Source: Ignelater luminosus (lineage: Eukaryota; Arthropoda; Insecta; Coleoptera; Elateridae). From it: a stretch of 64,000 nt of DNA. Of this stretch, positions 12,021-23,683 are shown one piece after another. Position numbers and translations under genes: made by a program. The stretch is taken from contig VTPC01089655.1 in NCBI GenBank assembly GCA_011009095.1, positions 35,243 to 99,242 on the forward strand, read 5' to 3'. The notes beneath the pieces were generated by a model. The model had not been told where the DNA came from, did no database searches, and saw only the letters and a list, made by a program, of their open reading frames with translations. The stretch's first letter is position 1; each line of letters begins with the position of its first letter.

Positions 12021-14470
12021 GAGAAGAACTGTGTTGTTTCTGACACACCTTTTTATTTCGTCGTTTGGTACTCTATCCAATAGCTTTTTCCTTGTATCAT
12101 CCGTGGTACCTTCATTTCGCTGGTGTTTCGTTTGTGTCCTTGTTTCTATCTTGTCTGGCCTGGTCTCTGCAACGTATGTTAGTACTGGTCTTACTGCAGA
12201 TTTGTATATTCTAGCTTTAGTTTCACTTGTTATTTCTATATTTATTCCTCCATGTTAGATCTTTCAGACATCTTGATATTCGTGATGCTTTAATTATCCG
12301 TGTGTTGACTGCTTTGCTTAAGTTTTTGTCGTTTCTGATTTCGGTGCCTAAGTAATTAAATATGGATACCTCTTCTATGATTTGTGCTTCTATTTCTAAT
12401 TTGCATCTGATCGTTTTTTTAGAAGCTATCGTTATGCATTTTCTTTTGTCTGTATTTATTGGCATATTATATTTTCTTGCAGTTATATTGAATTGTTAAA
12501 ATAGCCTTTGTAAGTCATCTTACGTATAAGCTAGAATAACACCATCGTCTACCGAGCATATTACATTTACATAGGTATTTGTCATTTCACACCCTAGATG
12601 TTTTGGTAGGCCGTCTATTATTTCATTCACTACAATATTAAATAGAAATGGACTTAGTGAGTCTCCTTGTCTATGCCTGTCATGATTTTTATTTCTTTAG
12701 ATGATTCTCCATCGATCTTTACGTTAGTGTTGCAGTTTAAACTGTTGATAATTTTAATAAATTCTCTAGGCAATCCTTTGTTCTCGATTATAGCCGTTAC
12801 ATCTTCTAGTCGAATTCTGTCAAATGATATTGTCAGACCTGTGAAACATATATACAGGGCGTTACTTAATGTTATGTACTATGTACTCACCTTTTAATAG
12901 GTGATTCTTGGGCCAATTTTAAGTCTAAAAGTTCATATAAATGTATGTCCTAAAATGCTTGGTTTTCGATATACAGGGTGTTAAAGTTTTTATTTTTTTT
13001 TCGGTTTTGTCAAAACACTAGATAATAATAAGCGTTCATTAAAAAAGAGAATTAAAACCTACGGACAAAGCTAACTTAATTTTATGTAAACAGTCTTCGC
13101 TTACGAACAAGTTGCAGATATCCATGTAATGAGTAATCTCGGTAATATTTAAATTCTTTTCTTTAAAATGGTAAGCTATACAAAAAAGACTGAAAGAGGC
13201 CTTTTTTGTTTATAATAGAATGGCAATTATTAATAAAATATCACTTTTAAAAAAATCAGTGGCGTAACATTTTTTCGTTAAAATTGTATCGAAACGTAGC
13301 CATACCTATGCCACTGGTTAAATAAAAAAAAACTGTTTTAAGTCAAAAAGTGTGTTTTTATACTATAACAATCTATACTAATATCTCAAACAGTTTTCGA
13401 AATTTTTGAGAAAACCGAAAAAGAAATAAAAACTTCAACACACTGTATATCGAAAACCAAGCATTTTGGGACATACATTTATACGACCTTTTCGACTTAG
13501 AATTAGCCCAAGAATTACCCATTAAAATAAGTACATAACATCTAGTAACACCCTGTATAATGGTATATTATACTCTAAAGATTTTTCTGTAAATTGTCTT
13601 ACAATAAATATTGCATCTGTTGTAGATCTGTTTTATCTGAACCCTTGTTGTTCTTTTAATGGTAATGGTAAAATGAGTTTTCTTTGAATGATTTTTGTAA
13701 ATAATCTGAGAATGCTATCCAATAGGGTAATACCTCTGTAGTTTTCTGATTTCTTTTTCTCTCCTTTTTAAAAAAAAATTGGGATATTGTCCTAGTGTCG
13801 ATTATTCGTGGGAATAATTCATGCATTCATTACTACCATATTTAAGTAATATCTCATTTGTTATTTGATCTGAACTTGCAACTTTTCTATTTTTCAATGT
13901 CTATCGCTTCAGCTACTTCTTCTTGACTTCTAATTATTTCTTCTTCGTCATGATTACTTAGTTCTTCTAAACTGTCTATTTTTTGTGTTTGTGCTTGGCT
14001 ATATAAGTGGCTTTTTGAAAAAAGTAGTTCATTGATCTAAAGATATCTTGTTTGTTTTAATGGTGTCTTTAACTTCCATCTTGTTGTTTCTTGTGTGGTC
14101 CAAATTTTCTATTGTCCTTCATATAGATCACGTTCTAATTAGAATATAGCTCTCCAGTATTCTTGTCTCATTTGTCTTATTTTGCATTAGCTAAGTTTCG
14201 TTGTTGGGTATATTATTAGTTCCAGTTTTCGAGAATCTTGTTTTTTTATAAGCTTCGAGTATGCTTTTTTTCTATGGTTATCTTTTTTCTTCAAGAGTGA
14301 ACCAAGGTATTTTATTTTTGTGATGTATGTTTACTTTCCCGTATCCTATTGCTTCTTCACTCGCATCTAAAATGTTTTTTGCCAATGCTTCCCATTGTTC
14401 GTCAATTGTTATATGATTTTGATCACCTCGTTGCAGTTATTCTTTTAGTCAGTTCTGGTACAGAATTTCC
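12020..14470 (-). pseudogene. Decayed non-LTR retrotransposon (endonuclease-RT type), split by a MITE
   Basis: Minus-strand frames give, from high to low coordinate, the linker and reverse transcriptase of a LINE polyprotein. DEQWEALAKNILDASEEAIG lies near 14400-14340, followed by NKIPWFTLEEKR. Then come ENYRGITLLDSILRLFTKII (about 13720; RT motif NYRGI), QQGFR, and STTDAIFIVRQFTEKSLEYN next to the MITE. Beyond the MITE are FDRIRLEDV, GDSLSPFLFNIVVNEIIDGL (about 12640) and a ruined YADD box reading SVDDGV (about 12555). The C-terminal region reads FNYLGTEIRNDKN (12223-12465), YKSAVRPVLTYVAETRPDK (about 12190) and KLLDRVPNDEIKR. Frameshifts and stops are frequent. The endonuclease domain is missing, so the copy is 5'-truncated. 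I favour the RTE clade, by recollection of the sequence pattern only. Confidence 0.85.
12851..13559. mobile_element. 709-bp TA-inserting MITE, nested in the LINE
   Basis: Ends are TATACAGGGCGTTAC on the left and AACACCCTGTATA on the right. Long subterminal inverted repeats follow (about 12851-13030 against 13375-13559), sharing TTCTTGGGCCAATT, ACATACATTTATA and GGTTTTCGATATACAG-like blocks. The centre is AT-rich and non-coding. Insertion interrupts the RT frame of the surrounding LINE exactly. Removing the element and one copy of TA joins the codons for EYNIP to those for LCFTGLTISFDRI without loss. That identifies both boundaries and a TA target duplication, as in Tc1/mariner-related MITEs. 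Confidence 0.85.
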
Positions 14471-14474
14471 AGAG

Positions 14475-15440
14475 GTGTTGTTTGTAATATTTCAGCGCAG
14501 TGTGTGCCCGAATTACTTTGCAGATGAAGTATAAATAATGAATTTACGCCCCAAAAGTTTTCAAAAAAAACTCGAAGTTGTTATAATAATAAACACCAAG
14601 TTCAATTTTCAAAAATGTTTTCCAGGTAAAGTAATTTCTACAAGTATAAAGAAGAATGATCGACACTTACATTACAGATAAATGTCCAAGTGATTTGATG
14701 CCAATCAATTTAGTCCAATCCTGTATACAACTTTGGACGGTTGCAACATTAACATAGCATATTTCTGTCAATATAACTTTCCAGTTTTGACTTCTCAATC
14801 ATTGTTGTTCATTATTCTAGAAAATACTTACAAAAAGAATCTAAATGGTCAAGTCTGTTGAGTGTTTGGTGGTTGTTTTGTTTAGGATCGAATAGTATGT
14901 ACATTGCCGCTTATTAAGATTATTTTATTTATACCTGAGTTTAAAACAACATGTAGAAATTCTTCTTATTCTGAATATTTCTGTCTTTATGCATTATTTT
15001 AAATTGTTTGGTATCAAATTTCTCTTAATAATTAGTTGCCCATAATACAATGGATTCTAAGTTAACATACTTTTCAAAGTTCTAGTTCTTCATTATGGCA
15101 GCCTTTACCATTGCGTGCACTCTATGTTCAGATAAACTTTGAGACAAACTACTTTTGAGCATAATCAAATATAGATTTGTCTGATTGTTATACAAATTAT
15201 TTTACTAATATTGTGAGTTGCATAAAGGTTAGCAACTTGGTTATAAACACATCTTTGTATATCTCGTTATAATATCATTCTCATAAACTTAGGTTATCTG
15301 GTTAAGTAATCAACAACAGTATAATGTTTAATTTCAATGGCAATTTGGTTACTCCATCAGTTTAAAAAAAAATTCAAAAACTTTTGTGACATGTTATTTG
15401 CAATGAAACTCTTCAGTTTTGTGCAATTTCGGTAGTAATT
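14475..15440. other. AT-rich DNA, no gene seen
   Basis: No supported feature. It may contain unrecognisable 5' sequence of the LINE. Confidence 0.5.
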
Positions 15441-15454
15441 TGGAATAATTTATT

Positions 15455-15640
15455 CTGTGATAGGAAACTCAATTTTATAGTTTGCACATGCTTGGCTTGA
15501 CTCGAGATACACATCATTAACTAAAATTATCATTACCGACAGAGGAACCAAAAATTCTAACAGCATTGGAACCAGAGTCTTCCTTGGCCTATCAAACAAA
15601 ACAATAAACGGCAATGTACCGCGCTGTTTGGATAACGCAT
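15455..15640 (-). pseudogene. Possible ISXO2/Merlin-type transposase fragment
   Basis: The minus-strand frame contains DRPRKTLVPMLLEFLVPLSV then MIILVNDVYL. This resembles the core of IS1595/ISXO2-like (Merlin in eukaryotes) transposases, in which V.DRS..TLLPII...I.PGTTI.SD.W..Y surrounds a catalytic aspartate. Here the aspartate would be in VND. The flanking motifs (VNHS..FV, TN.IES) are not seen downstream, so this is a single-motif call and may be a coincidence. Confidence 0.35.
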
Positions 15641-15659
15641 TCAAAGAAATTTATATATA

Positions 15660-16250
15660 GCTGCCAGTGGTAAACAACTAATGCAGGCATGAATCGTCGT
15701 TGTACATTTAATTTTATTTAAATTGGAGTGCATTCGTAAAAGTAGTAGTAAATACGTACTACAGTTCACTTACTTGCAATAATATAGAACATAGAGGCTT
15801 TTGTCTGTAATTTACTAATAAATTAAGTTTGAACTTGAGATTTGGTTATTTGTTTTGTAAACCGTTTTAGATTTTAAAATTGATTTCGAGCAAATTCAAA
15901 CTTTTTGGTTTTACTTGTTCTGAATTGAACAGACTTATTTTTGGTATCATATGAGGCTTCACAAAAATATTCATGACATTACATTATGCTGAACGTATTT
16001 TTATTAAGTAGTTTGTTGGAAGTTGCAACTTGTTGCAATAAAGAAAAAATTTGCACATTCAATTTGTTTTTTTAGATACCTAAAAGAATCTTGGAAATTT
16101 GACCGTTTTTTGACGATAACAGTTTTATTTCAATCTCAATTCCGTACCGGCGTTCTTGAGGCAGCGTTTTATACTCTATAGTCATTCTGTAGAACTTTAC
16201 AATGTTTTGGATTTTTAGAACCACCGTCAAATTCATTTTTTCTTCTGGAC
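15660..16250. other. AT-rich DNA, no gene seen
   Basis: No supported feature. Confidence 0.5.
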
Positions 16251-16261
16251 TAACTATGTAA

Positions 16262-16395
16262 GGATTAAATAACTGTTTAATAACTTCACACAGTAATAAT
16301 CAAAAGGGCTAAGACCGAGAGAACGAACTAGCGAAAGATGTCGTCGTCTCCTTTATATGGTATTGTGTGATGGTGCACCATCTTGTCAAAACCAA
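16262..16395 (-). pseudogene. Mariner/IS630-type transposase scrap
   Basis: The minus-strand reading from 16394 gives WF, a stop, QDGAPSHNTI, a stop, RRRHLSLVRSLGLSPFDYYC. It is continuous in one frame apart from the two stops. It follows the mariner-like core W.QDGAP.H ... RSPDL.P.DFF, with the aspartate of QDG and the D of SPFDYY at the expected catalytic positions. Nothing around it is recognisable, so this is the last fragment of an old copy. It differs in detail and orientation from the relic at 11.1 kb. Confidence 0.6.
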
Positions 16396-16399
16396 ACGT

Positions 16400-17230
16400 T
16401 TCTGATATCGTTTAGCGGTACAGCAAAAACTGACTATTTTTAAATTTTCTATATGCAAAGTCTACTATTTATTTGAAAAATTTAAAGTTATAAATTAAAG
16501 TTCAAACGTGTCAGGATGACGTAAATTACTAATTACTCTAGACGTTAAATATTTCGTCAATAGATGGTACTGAGACTAGTTCAGCAAACGCTGGCAACAT
16601 GCACAAAAGTGTGCAGAAACGGTCGAAATCGTCAGTTCGTATGTATTCGTATGCCAAAGTCATTAGTAGATGAAGAAATGCGCCAAATTGTAAGCGTTGA
16701 ATGTTTGCGAGGACATTTTTTGAGTTCACAACTAATCAATCTTACTGAAAATTATAATTTTTTTGATCACGTTATTATATAGGTACTTACGTCGGTCGCA
16801 AGCGTCAAAGTAATAATTTTGGATCCATAAGAAAAATGAACTTAATGATGTTATAGAGAATTAAGATTTAGATATAGGTGGGTCTTTTTAATAAATTGGA
16901 ACTAACGAGTGTCCCAAAACTATTTACGTCAAAGCTGCTTCCTAATTGAGAGATTTGATAGTTCTGCTTGTGGATTTAAATAAAAAATTACATTTTTATA
17001 AATCAATCATCAAAATGTTTACTCAATAACAACAGTTTTCTTGATTAATTAGTTAATTTATGCATATAGTCTACAACGGGAAACATTTTCAATATCTTTA
17101 TACTTAAAGTTTCTAAATAAAACTTGTGCATTCTAGCAGATTTGACAGATATGCCAAAAGAAAAATCAAATTGACAAAAAATATAGAAAAGGATAGTACA
17201 AAACGAAATAGAAAATGCAACATCTGGTCT
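16400..17230. other. No gene seen; overlapping open frames
   Basis: Frames of 63 and 72 codons overlap on opposite strands at 16538-16782. Neither resembles a family I know. The rest is AT-rich and featureless. Confidence 0.4.
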
Positions 17231-17236
17231 GGTCCG

Positions 17237-17338
17237 TCAAGAAGGTAATGTCGAAAGAACGGTAAAGTAGCTCCAGTTCCCCACCGACTGCACCATTCCC
17301 TTCAGGTGCAAAGGCATCCACGGAGAGCAAATCCGCTC
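17237..17338 (-). other. Exon-like GC-richer island
   Basis: This block is distinctly less AT-rich than its surroundings. On the minus strand an acceptor-like TTTATTTTAG sits immediately before 17338. One frame from there reads ERICSPWMPLHLKG and continues to a TGA at 17239-17237 (33 codons). Another frame (ADLLSVDAFAPEGNGAVGG...) stays open to about 17170. The plus strand is open too (SSSSPPTAPFPSGAKASTES). A terminal exon, a conserved element or a transposon scrap are all possible. I do not recognise the protein, and no donor site or poly(A) signal supports it. Confidence 0.25.
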
Positions 17339-18393
17339 CTAAAATAAATTTTATAATTTGTAACGTACAGCTTTAAATATCCTTTTTTTCCCTGAATTCT
17401 TGTAATGATTAATTGCTGCAAAATTGGATCCTGTAAATTATTTAAAACTTAAAGTTCAAGAAATCCTATTTGAATTTCATAGAACACAGACAACATTGAT
17501 TTTACATTAATTCTATTATTGTTTCATAAAAGAGATCAAGTAAAATTCCTGTCAATTTTTATTTAAGTTAATTTTGCATTTATATCAACTAGAAGATGAA
17601 ATATTTTCTCAGGAATGATATTCATCTTTAATTTTTGCTATTCTTTAAACTCATCTTAATAAGCACAGTCTGCTCTTTTTATTTTAATCCTTAAAATTCC
17701 TCTACAGTTACTTAATTCCGCAAAATGTTTCTGTGGCAAGAATTTTATGAAATTAAAAGCAACTACAAAGAGCGCCGCATTTTTATATTTATTCGTTGCG
17801 ACTGCATTTTATAAATAGCAGAAACGATTTATTCTTTTTCCAAGTATACCTACTTGATTCCGTAAAGAGTGGAACTTTCCTTAAAACCGTCCACGTGTTT
17901 GTGCTACTTTTTATAATTCCTTTGCAATATTGATTTTGCCCCATAAAAATAAACATCACCGGAAGCAGAATAAAGCAGGCTTTGTACGTACTTAAAATTA
18001 AATTTTAATGCAATTTGCAGCTTTGTTGCACCAATAAAGAAAATACGAGTACCTTCAAATTAATTCCCTTGTGTTAGTTGGCATTCAAGTCTCACAGACT
18101 ACTTGTCTATAATAATGAGTTGATTGCAAAGCGACCTCTACGTATACATTATACATGCATCCACACATGCATATAACATCTATTTCAACCATCTCTCCAA
18201 CTAATGCAACAATGCAGCAGGCTCTCGATTATGTCAGTAAATGTTAACGCTGCATTACACTCGTTAACGCATATATTGAGTTTGGTGAAATTTGCGGACT
18301 CTACGCTGTTGTATTCGTTAGCGTTCCGGTGTTAGTGGCTCTCTTTTTTTATTGTTCCCCTGATTAGATTAGTTATTTTTTTGTTGTGGCTAC

Positions 18394-18440
18394 TATATAA
18401 AGTGCAGCAGTAGGTGTGTGCGGTAGTTAATTCAATTTGT
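18394..18440 (+). promoter_or_regulatory. TATA-like box with possible initiator
   Basis: TATATAAAG at 18394-18402 sits in a less AT-rich block, with TTCAATTT about 38 bp downstream. This is slightly longer than the usual 30-bp spacing to an arthropod initiator. The first ATG downstream opens only 12 codons. In AT-rich DNA TATA strings are common, so this is weak. Confidence 0.2.
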
Positions 18441-18511
18441 GCTTTATGTCCTTAAAATGCATCGGTATTCAAGCTCAACTACTAAAATTTAGTTTTGCAC
18501 ACGAACGTTAT

Positions 18512-18874
18512 TTACTTTTTAACGAACGTCGAGTTTTGTTTTTGTTTGGGGGCGTATATAAATTTTTGCATACAGAGAAGAATATATGTTGACATTTTTA
18601 TTACTAACGGGTGTGAATGGGGTATAAAAAAGGAAAATAAATTTTGATTTTTTAAAAGAATTTTATGGAGCGTTTTGGTTGCACGGAAAAGATACAAAGG
18701 TTTAAATCCATCGGTAAACTTGTGCACGATCGGATTACTCAAGATATTATTGCTTAGACGGATTGTAGAACAGTCTGGATGTTTTTGACAAAGACGAGAA
18801 ATAATTTTTGAAAATATTAACAGAATTTCAGCAATTGTAAAGGTTAATCCTACATCTGCGATTAAGCCATTCAT
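18512..18874 (-). CDS. Orphan 120-codon open frame
   Basis: An uninterrupted minus-strand frame starts with ATG at 18874 and is open a further seven codons or so upstream. Its N-terminal third is hydrophobic (GLTFTIAEILLIFSKIISRL), the middle is mixed, and the C-terminus is basic and polar. I recognise no domain. It lies next to the TATA-like block but on the opposite strand. It could be an exon, an element fragment, or chance. Confidence 0.2.
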   Translation of the reverse strand: MNGLIADVGLTFTIAEILLIFSKIISRLCQKHPDCSTIRLSNNILSNPIVHKFTDGFKPLYLFRATKTLHKILLKNQNLFSFFIPHSHPLVIKMSTYILLCMQKFIYAPKQKQNSTFVKK

Positions 18875-20488
18875 CGTGTCGAATATTAAAGGTGTAGTTT
18901 ATGCAACTTAAACTTCTCAACTGTTTAGCATGCGCAGGAAACATCTTTGTTGATATTTTCAATTAATAATTTGTTTTCAGGAAGCAAGTGCTAAACTGAT
19001 TGCTATTGTAGAGCAATCTTTATTTCATACTAGTTGTAAAACAAAATCTATCACGTTGGCGTTGAATCAAATAATATTGACAGGAAAGATAATATTTAAC
19101 ACCATACCAATATTTACAGTTATAGGCTAATCGGATGCAGTGGCAATGGTGCTTAAATATCAAGTTGGTACAATGTGTTTTGGTAAAAGCGAGAAACCAA
19201 ACCAATTAAAAACAAATTTCTGCTGTTTCATCCAAAAAGTTTAAAATAAAATACTACGTAATTAGGATCGATATTTTACTATGTTGCTTCTGCCTTCCTG
19301 TAGTCTTACATGTTCAGAAAGACTTCATGCCCAAAATTAAAGTCTACTTATGGCTAAGGGGACGGGACTCGTTGCTTTTGGCAATCCCTTAACTTTGCTT
19401 CCACTTGGCCAAAGTTAAGTTCAATTCTACAGGCGTGCTTCTGGGGTAGATAAGATGAGAATTTTACGAAGATATCAAACTGGTTTTTAGTAATTCAGTA
19501 AAGTACAGCTAACAAAACTAATTTCTTCTGTTAGCTTTCCTCCTCTCACAGAAAATCCAAAGCAGATAAGCGAATTCAAGTTTGGTAACATAAATAAAGC
19601 CCATTTGATAAGTATTCGACTAAACGCATTTTCAGTTGATGCCAAAAGTAGTAGTTTACGACTTCTTGAGTCGACTACGGGGGCATTATAGAATACAACC
19701 TCGATTTTGGGACTCAAATCTGAGAATCCCATTGGATTCAGATTATCTAAAACAAAGTTTTTTTTTCTAAATCGTATGTAGTCGTATATTGTTTGGCCAA
19801 GAAAGCCCAGAAACTAAAAAACATTAGAGCGAAGTTTGTGTAAACTTTAATGTATCGTATAACCATCCAAATAATATACGAAAGAGTATCAAAATAATCC
19901 CCGCGTGCTTAATAATGGTGTGGAGACTTTCGAAAGGAGACAACTAGAGAAAAACTCAAAAGTGTCATCGGGAAAATGATCTGCTGTAGGATATGAAAAA
20001 ATTACTCGTTGATCGAGATATAAGGGATGGTGTAAACGTTGAGAAAGGATAGTGTAGCACCTACCGCCTATTCAGTTTTCACAATGTCAGTAGCACACCT
20101 AGAGCAATGCTATACTCGAATTATCTGAGTTGGTATCCGGCAGAAATGTTTCGGGTTTGGAATCGAAATCATATGGTCATATAATGACCCTAGTAGTCAA
20201 TACTAAAATAAAAAAAACAGATGACAACCAAAACATAAATTAAAGAAAAATCACTATAGAAATGGAAAGTATTGAAGTAACTGAGGATAGAAAAAAAAGA
20301 GAAAAACGTCAAAACTACCTTCTAAAAGGATCTTTTTGATCTTTCATTCATTTTTCTTACAGTGTCACTATCGTAAACTGACGCTAATACATATAAGGAT
20401 GAGAAGGCAAAGAAAATAATACTAAACGTGACATGCTTCTAGCAAACCTAGACCCATAGCAAAATGGATAAAAAGCTCAAGCGTCGCG

Positions 20489-20689
20489 TCATCGACGATT
20501 TGCTGTAGCATTGATTAACAAGTTAATACCTTCTCTACTATCTAAATCTTTGAATCCATCTTGGGTGTCTCTCACGGTATTTTTTTCCGTCAAGCTTCTC
20601 CTTTTTTGTATATTGCTCCAATTATTAGGAATTGTATCTGTCTTCCATGAAATGATTCTAAGCAGTAGTTTAGTAACCTCCTCACCCAT
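20489..20689 (-). pseudogene. RT-core scrap of a non-LTR element, out of order
   Basis: The minus-strand frame has GEEVTKLLLRIISWKTDTIP then NNWSNIQKRR. This resembles the start of a LINE reverse transcriptase (...IP.DW....I.KKGD...C.NYRG). A later RDTQDGF resembles the QxGFR box with the intervening part collapsed. It lies downstream of, not upstream of, the RT C-terminal part at 20765-21166 on the same strand. It is therefore either a second copy or a rearranged piece. Confidence 0.45.
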
Positions 20690-20764
20690 GACTTAGGTCA
20701 TCAAACCCTCACGCTTTCCCAGTTTTTAATTTTTTAACACCTTTTTTATACTTACCTTGTAGCT

Positions 20765-21660
20765 TTACATCAGCCGTTGCCGCATCCCCACTCCTGACCG
20801 CCATCGAGTCCTATCCTGGGCTTCGTCTTCCTTTAAGTTTTGTTGTTCCATAGCCTCTTTTATGTTATCATTCCAGGATAGTCTTGACCTGCCCCTTTTC
20901 CGTTTATCTGGTGGGTTCAATTTAAAGAGTTTCTTTGGTCATCGCTGATCATTCATCCGAAATACGTGACCAAACCATTTCAAGCTTCTTCTTTCCAATC
21001 TATCCACTGCCGTATCTTGGGCTTTCATCCTTCTTCTTATCTCCTCGTTGGGTACCCTATTCTGTTTCAAGACTCTAGCACTTCTGCATAGATAATCGAT
21101 TTCCACAGCGTTGGTTCGTTGTCTGGATTCGGCTGTCAGTGTCCAAACTTCGCTTCGATACATCAAAACCGACTCTACAAAAGATCTTCCTATTCACACC
21201 TTTTTTATACTTCCGTTAGGTTAATAGTCTCGTCTTGTTCTACATCTTCTTGTATTTTTTTTATTCTTATTTTCTTCATTATCTCTGCTCTCAAAAGTTG
21301 CTCAAAGTATTCTCTCCATATTTCCAAGATTTTAAATGTTTTCTTCAGAATTAACTTGTCCTTCTCTAGCTCCTATATCTTTAACGGGTTTTTCTTTTCC
21401 GGAATTTTAGTATTACTCTAGTCTCCTTTCTCATTCTTTTTCCAAAATTTTCATATGTTTTGTTTTTTGTTTCTTTTGCCAACTGTTTAACTTTCTGTCC
21501 TTGGGTCTTGTATTCCTGAGAACATTCCGAGTTTTTATGGTTTCCTAAATCTACAAATATTCTTCCCCCCTTATTTCATTATTAAACAATACTGTTTGCC
21601 TCATTTCATTAGTGATTTTTTATTATATTTCTAAACTCATTCCATAATTCTTACATTTCT
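20765..21660 (-). pseudogene. Decayed non-LTR retrotransposon, linker joined to RT C-terminus
   Basis: From high to low coordinate on the minus strand: a basic linker (QEYKTQGQKVKQLAKETKNK then YENFGKRMRK, about 21520-21420) and WREYFEQLLRAE (about 21330). After a jump comes the RT C-terminal region: YRSEVWTLTAESRQRTNAVE, VPNEEIRRRMKAQDTAVDRL, RRSLKWFGHVFRMNDQR (21166-20939). Then follow DKRKRGRSRLSWNDNIKEAM and AQDRTRWRSGVGMRQRLM, with a TAA at 20767-20765. WFGHV.RM followed by KRGRPR...W and DR.RWR is the classic C-terminus of endonuclease-RT LINE proteins. The RT palm with YADD is absent, so this copy carries an internal deletion of the catalytic core. The true stop codon seems preserved. 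Confidence 0.85.
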
Positions 21661-21669
21661 AAATAGGTT

Positions 21670-23680
21670 CATCAACTGTTTCTTATTTTCGATTACTTTC
21701 TGGGTAATAATATCTTGGTATTTTTTTAAATATTTTTTTCTCGTTCCTAAAGTTTGTATAATTTAATACCACCTATCTTGTTTCGAACTATTGAGAATAG
21801 TAGAAATTTGACATAATCAATTCAAAAATATTCGGTTAGTCGGTAAAATCATCTTCAATTGATCTTGGTTTTGGTATTTGTATTTTTAAATCAGTTAAAA
21901 AGTTTATCTAGTACGTACTAAATTCATATTATACTAATTATAATACTAATTTTTTGTTGATATTTTTTCTTATAATTGCTGCTATCTACTTTCTTCACAG
22001 TTTTCTGGAAAAAAGTACTTTATGCGTTAAAATCTTGCACTTCTACTTCATCTACACTCTGACCTCTTTTTGGTGTTATCCGGAGGCAATTTCTTAAGGT
22101 AAATAGTTATATAAATCTAAAAAGCAATTTAAGAACATTTAAACAGCAATAAAAAATTCTTTGTTTTCATTTCAAGAAGCACCTTCTTAAAGTAATTACC
22201 ATCTATAAATAGCAACGTTCTAACTCTTAAATGAAAACTGCTAATAATAATAATAATGATTCTCACATTTTAACGACGTAATAATAAGAGAAAACGTAAT
22301 TTGTATCTCGAAATAGGTAATATATTCTTTTTTGCAAAGGTAGATGGAGAATTCTAAGCAAAATACTGGTAATAAAAGCGTCATTCACAATTTTTCACGG
22401 TTCCGTCGTCTATTCTGTTTCCCTCTGGAACACAATTTTTCTTCCAGTCCTCCCCTATTAAACATCAGGTATAAATGGTAACAAACATGGTCGCAGAATC
22501 CTATCTATTCTGAATGATAAATGGATACATTATAAGCCCGAATCGATGTTTAAACATGCGAGTCTAATAAACGATGATATATCACCACCTTTGTGAATTC
22601 GCGGACTCGTAAATAACCCGGAATTTCCGAAAATAAATGATTGTCTTATCTATTCGTCATCATAATATAAGAGAGAAGAAAGTAGGTTCCTTTTTACTAT
22701 GCCATGAAAATTTTAGTTCTGATATTCATATAAAATACGCCAGTCATAAATTATGAAGGTATGTGACGAACAAAGAAGCGAAATTACGTTGGCTTTCCTT
22801 CTAAATTCCAGCCAGAAATTCTTGCTGCGTTCCGTTAGGACGGGACCTGCTTGCCTCAAATTGTCTCGCCGGCATATCTAGGATGATCCAGAATTCCTGT
22901 TGGACCTGACAAGAGTCATATCCTTTTCTAGGAAAATAGAAAAGCGCTTATACGTGGCGCGCCTCTTAAACCGCTTAGGTAAACCGATGATATTACCGAA
23001 AATATGTTTTCTCCCCCTTCCACTTCATGAAAATTTCTAACGGATGCGTGGTACTGCTACCACTGCTCCTGCTGTTGTTTATTTAAACCATTATCTTTAT
23101 AAGCGAGGGAGGTGGAAATTTATTAAACTTCTTACACCGTAAAATTGCCAATGCATTATATTAACAGTAACTTTCATATATTTTTTTACATTATTTTATC
23201 CCTTCCATTTATTCTTTCATGGAGAGAAATTTACAAGATGTAAAAATTAAAAATGGTATAGATAATAATGTAATTTTCTACGTACACACCAGTTTACAAA
23301 GATTGCTAAGCTAAGCGAAAGATTATACTTTGCTACAAAGGGATTTTCTTACTACTCCATTACGATCGGTAAGCTTAAAACTAGATAAGTTTATTCATTC
23401 TGATGAGTAAACACGGATGTTTCCAGAGTAAGTTTTAAAGTTGTTTCAACTTTTATTTTTGTTTGTTGAAAGGATATCTGTTCAACAGATGTAATATAGT
23501 GTTACTGTGTGGTAAGCTTATTTGAGATTTACCTTATTGCATTAAAATATACATTAATCTTGGCAATAACGAAGTAAATATCTACTTATCCATTTATTTA
23601 TATTTTTAGTTAGTAAATTTACTTATTTATGATGCAGTAAAGACGTTTTATTTTTTTCTCAAGATACAAATCAATCATTG
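21670..23680. other. No gene seen; possible conserved non-coding blocks
   Basis: About 22380-22650 and 22780-23000 are less AT-rich and contain homeodomain-like TAATTA/ATAAAT cores and palindromic GGCGCGCC (22957), but no open frame of note. An (AAT)n tract lies at 22242-22258. The rest is featureless. The regulatory reading is inference from composition only. Confidence 0.3.
22242..22258. repeat. (TAA)n microsatellite
   Basis: Five to six TAA units in a row. Confidence 0.9.
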
Positions 23681-23683
23681 TAA

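Larger units (their letters stand above)
17350..20480. other. Mostly featureless; possible conserved block near 18.1-18.5 kb
   Basis: Between about 18080 and 18320 the sequence is less AT-rich and has repeated TGCATCCACACATGCATA-like and GTTAACGC blocks (18246, 18266). This is the texture of a regulatory element rather than of a transposon. It is followed by a TATA-like box and a 120-codon minus-strand frame, both listed separately. The remainder (18.9-20.5 kb) contains no feature I can support. Confidence 0.35.
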
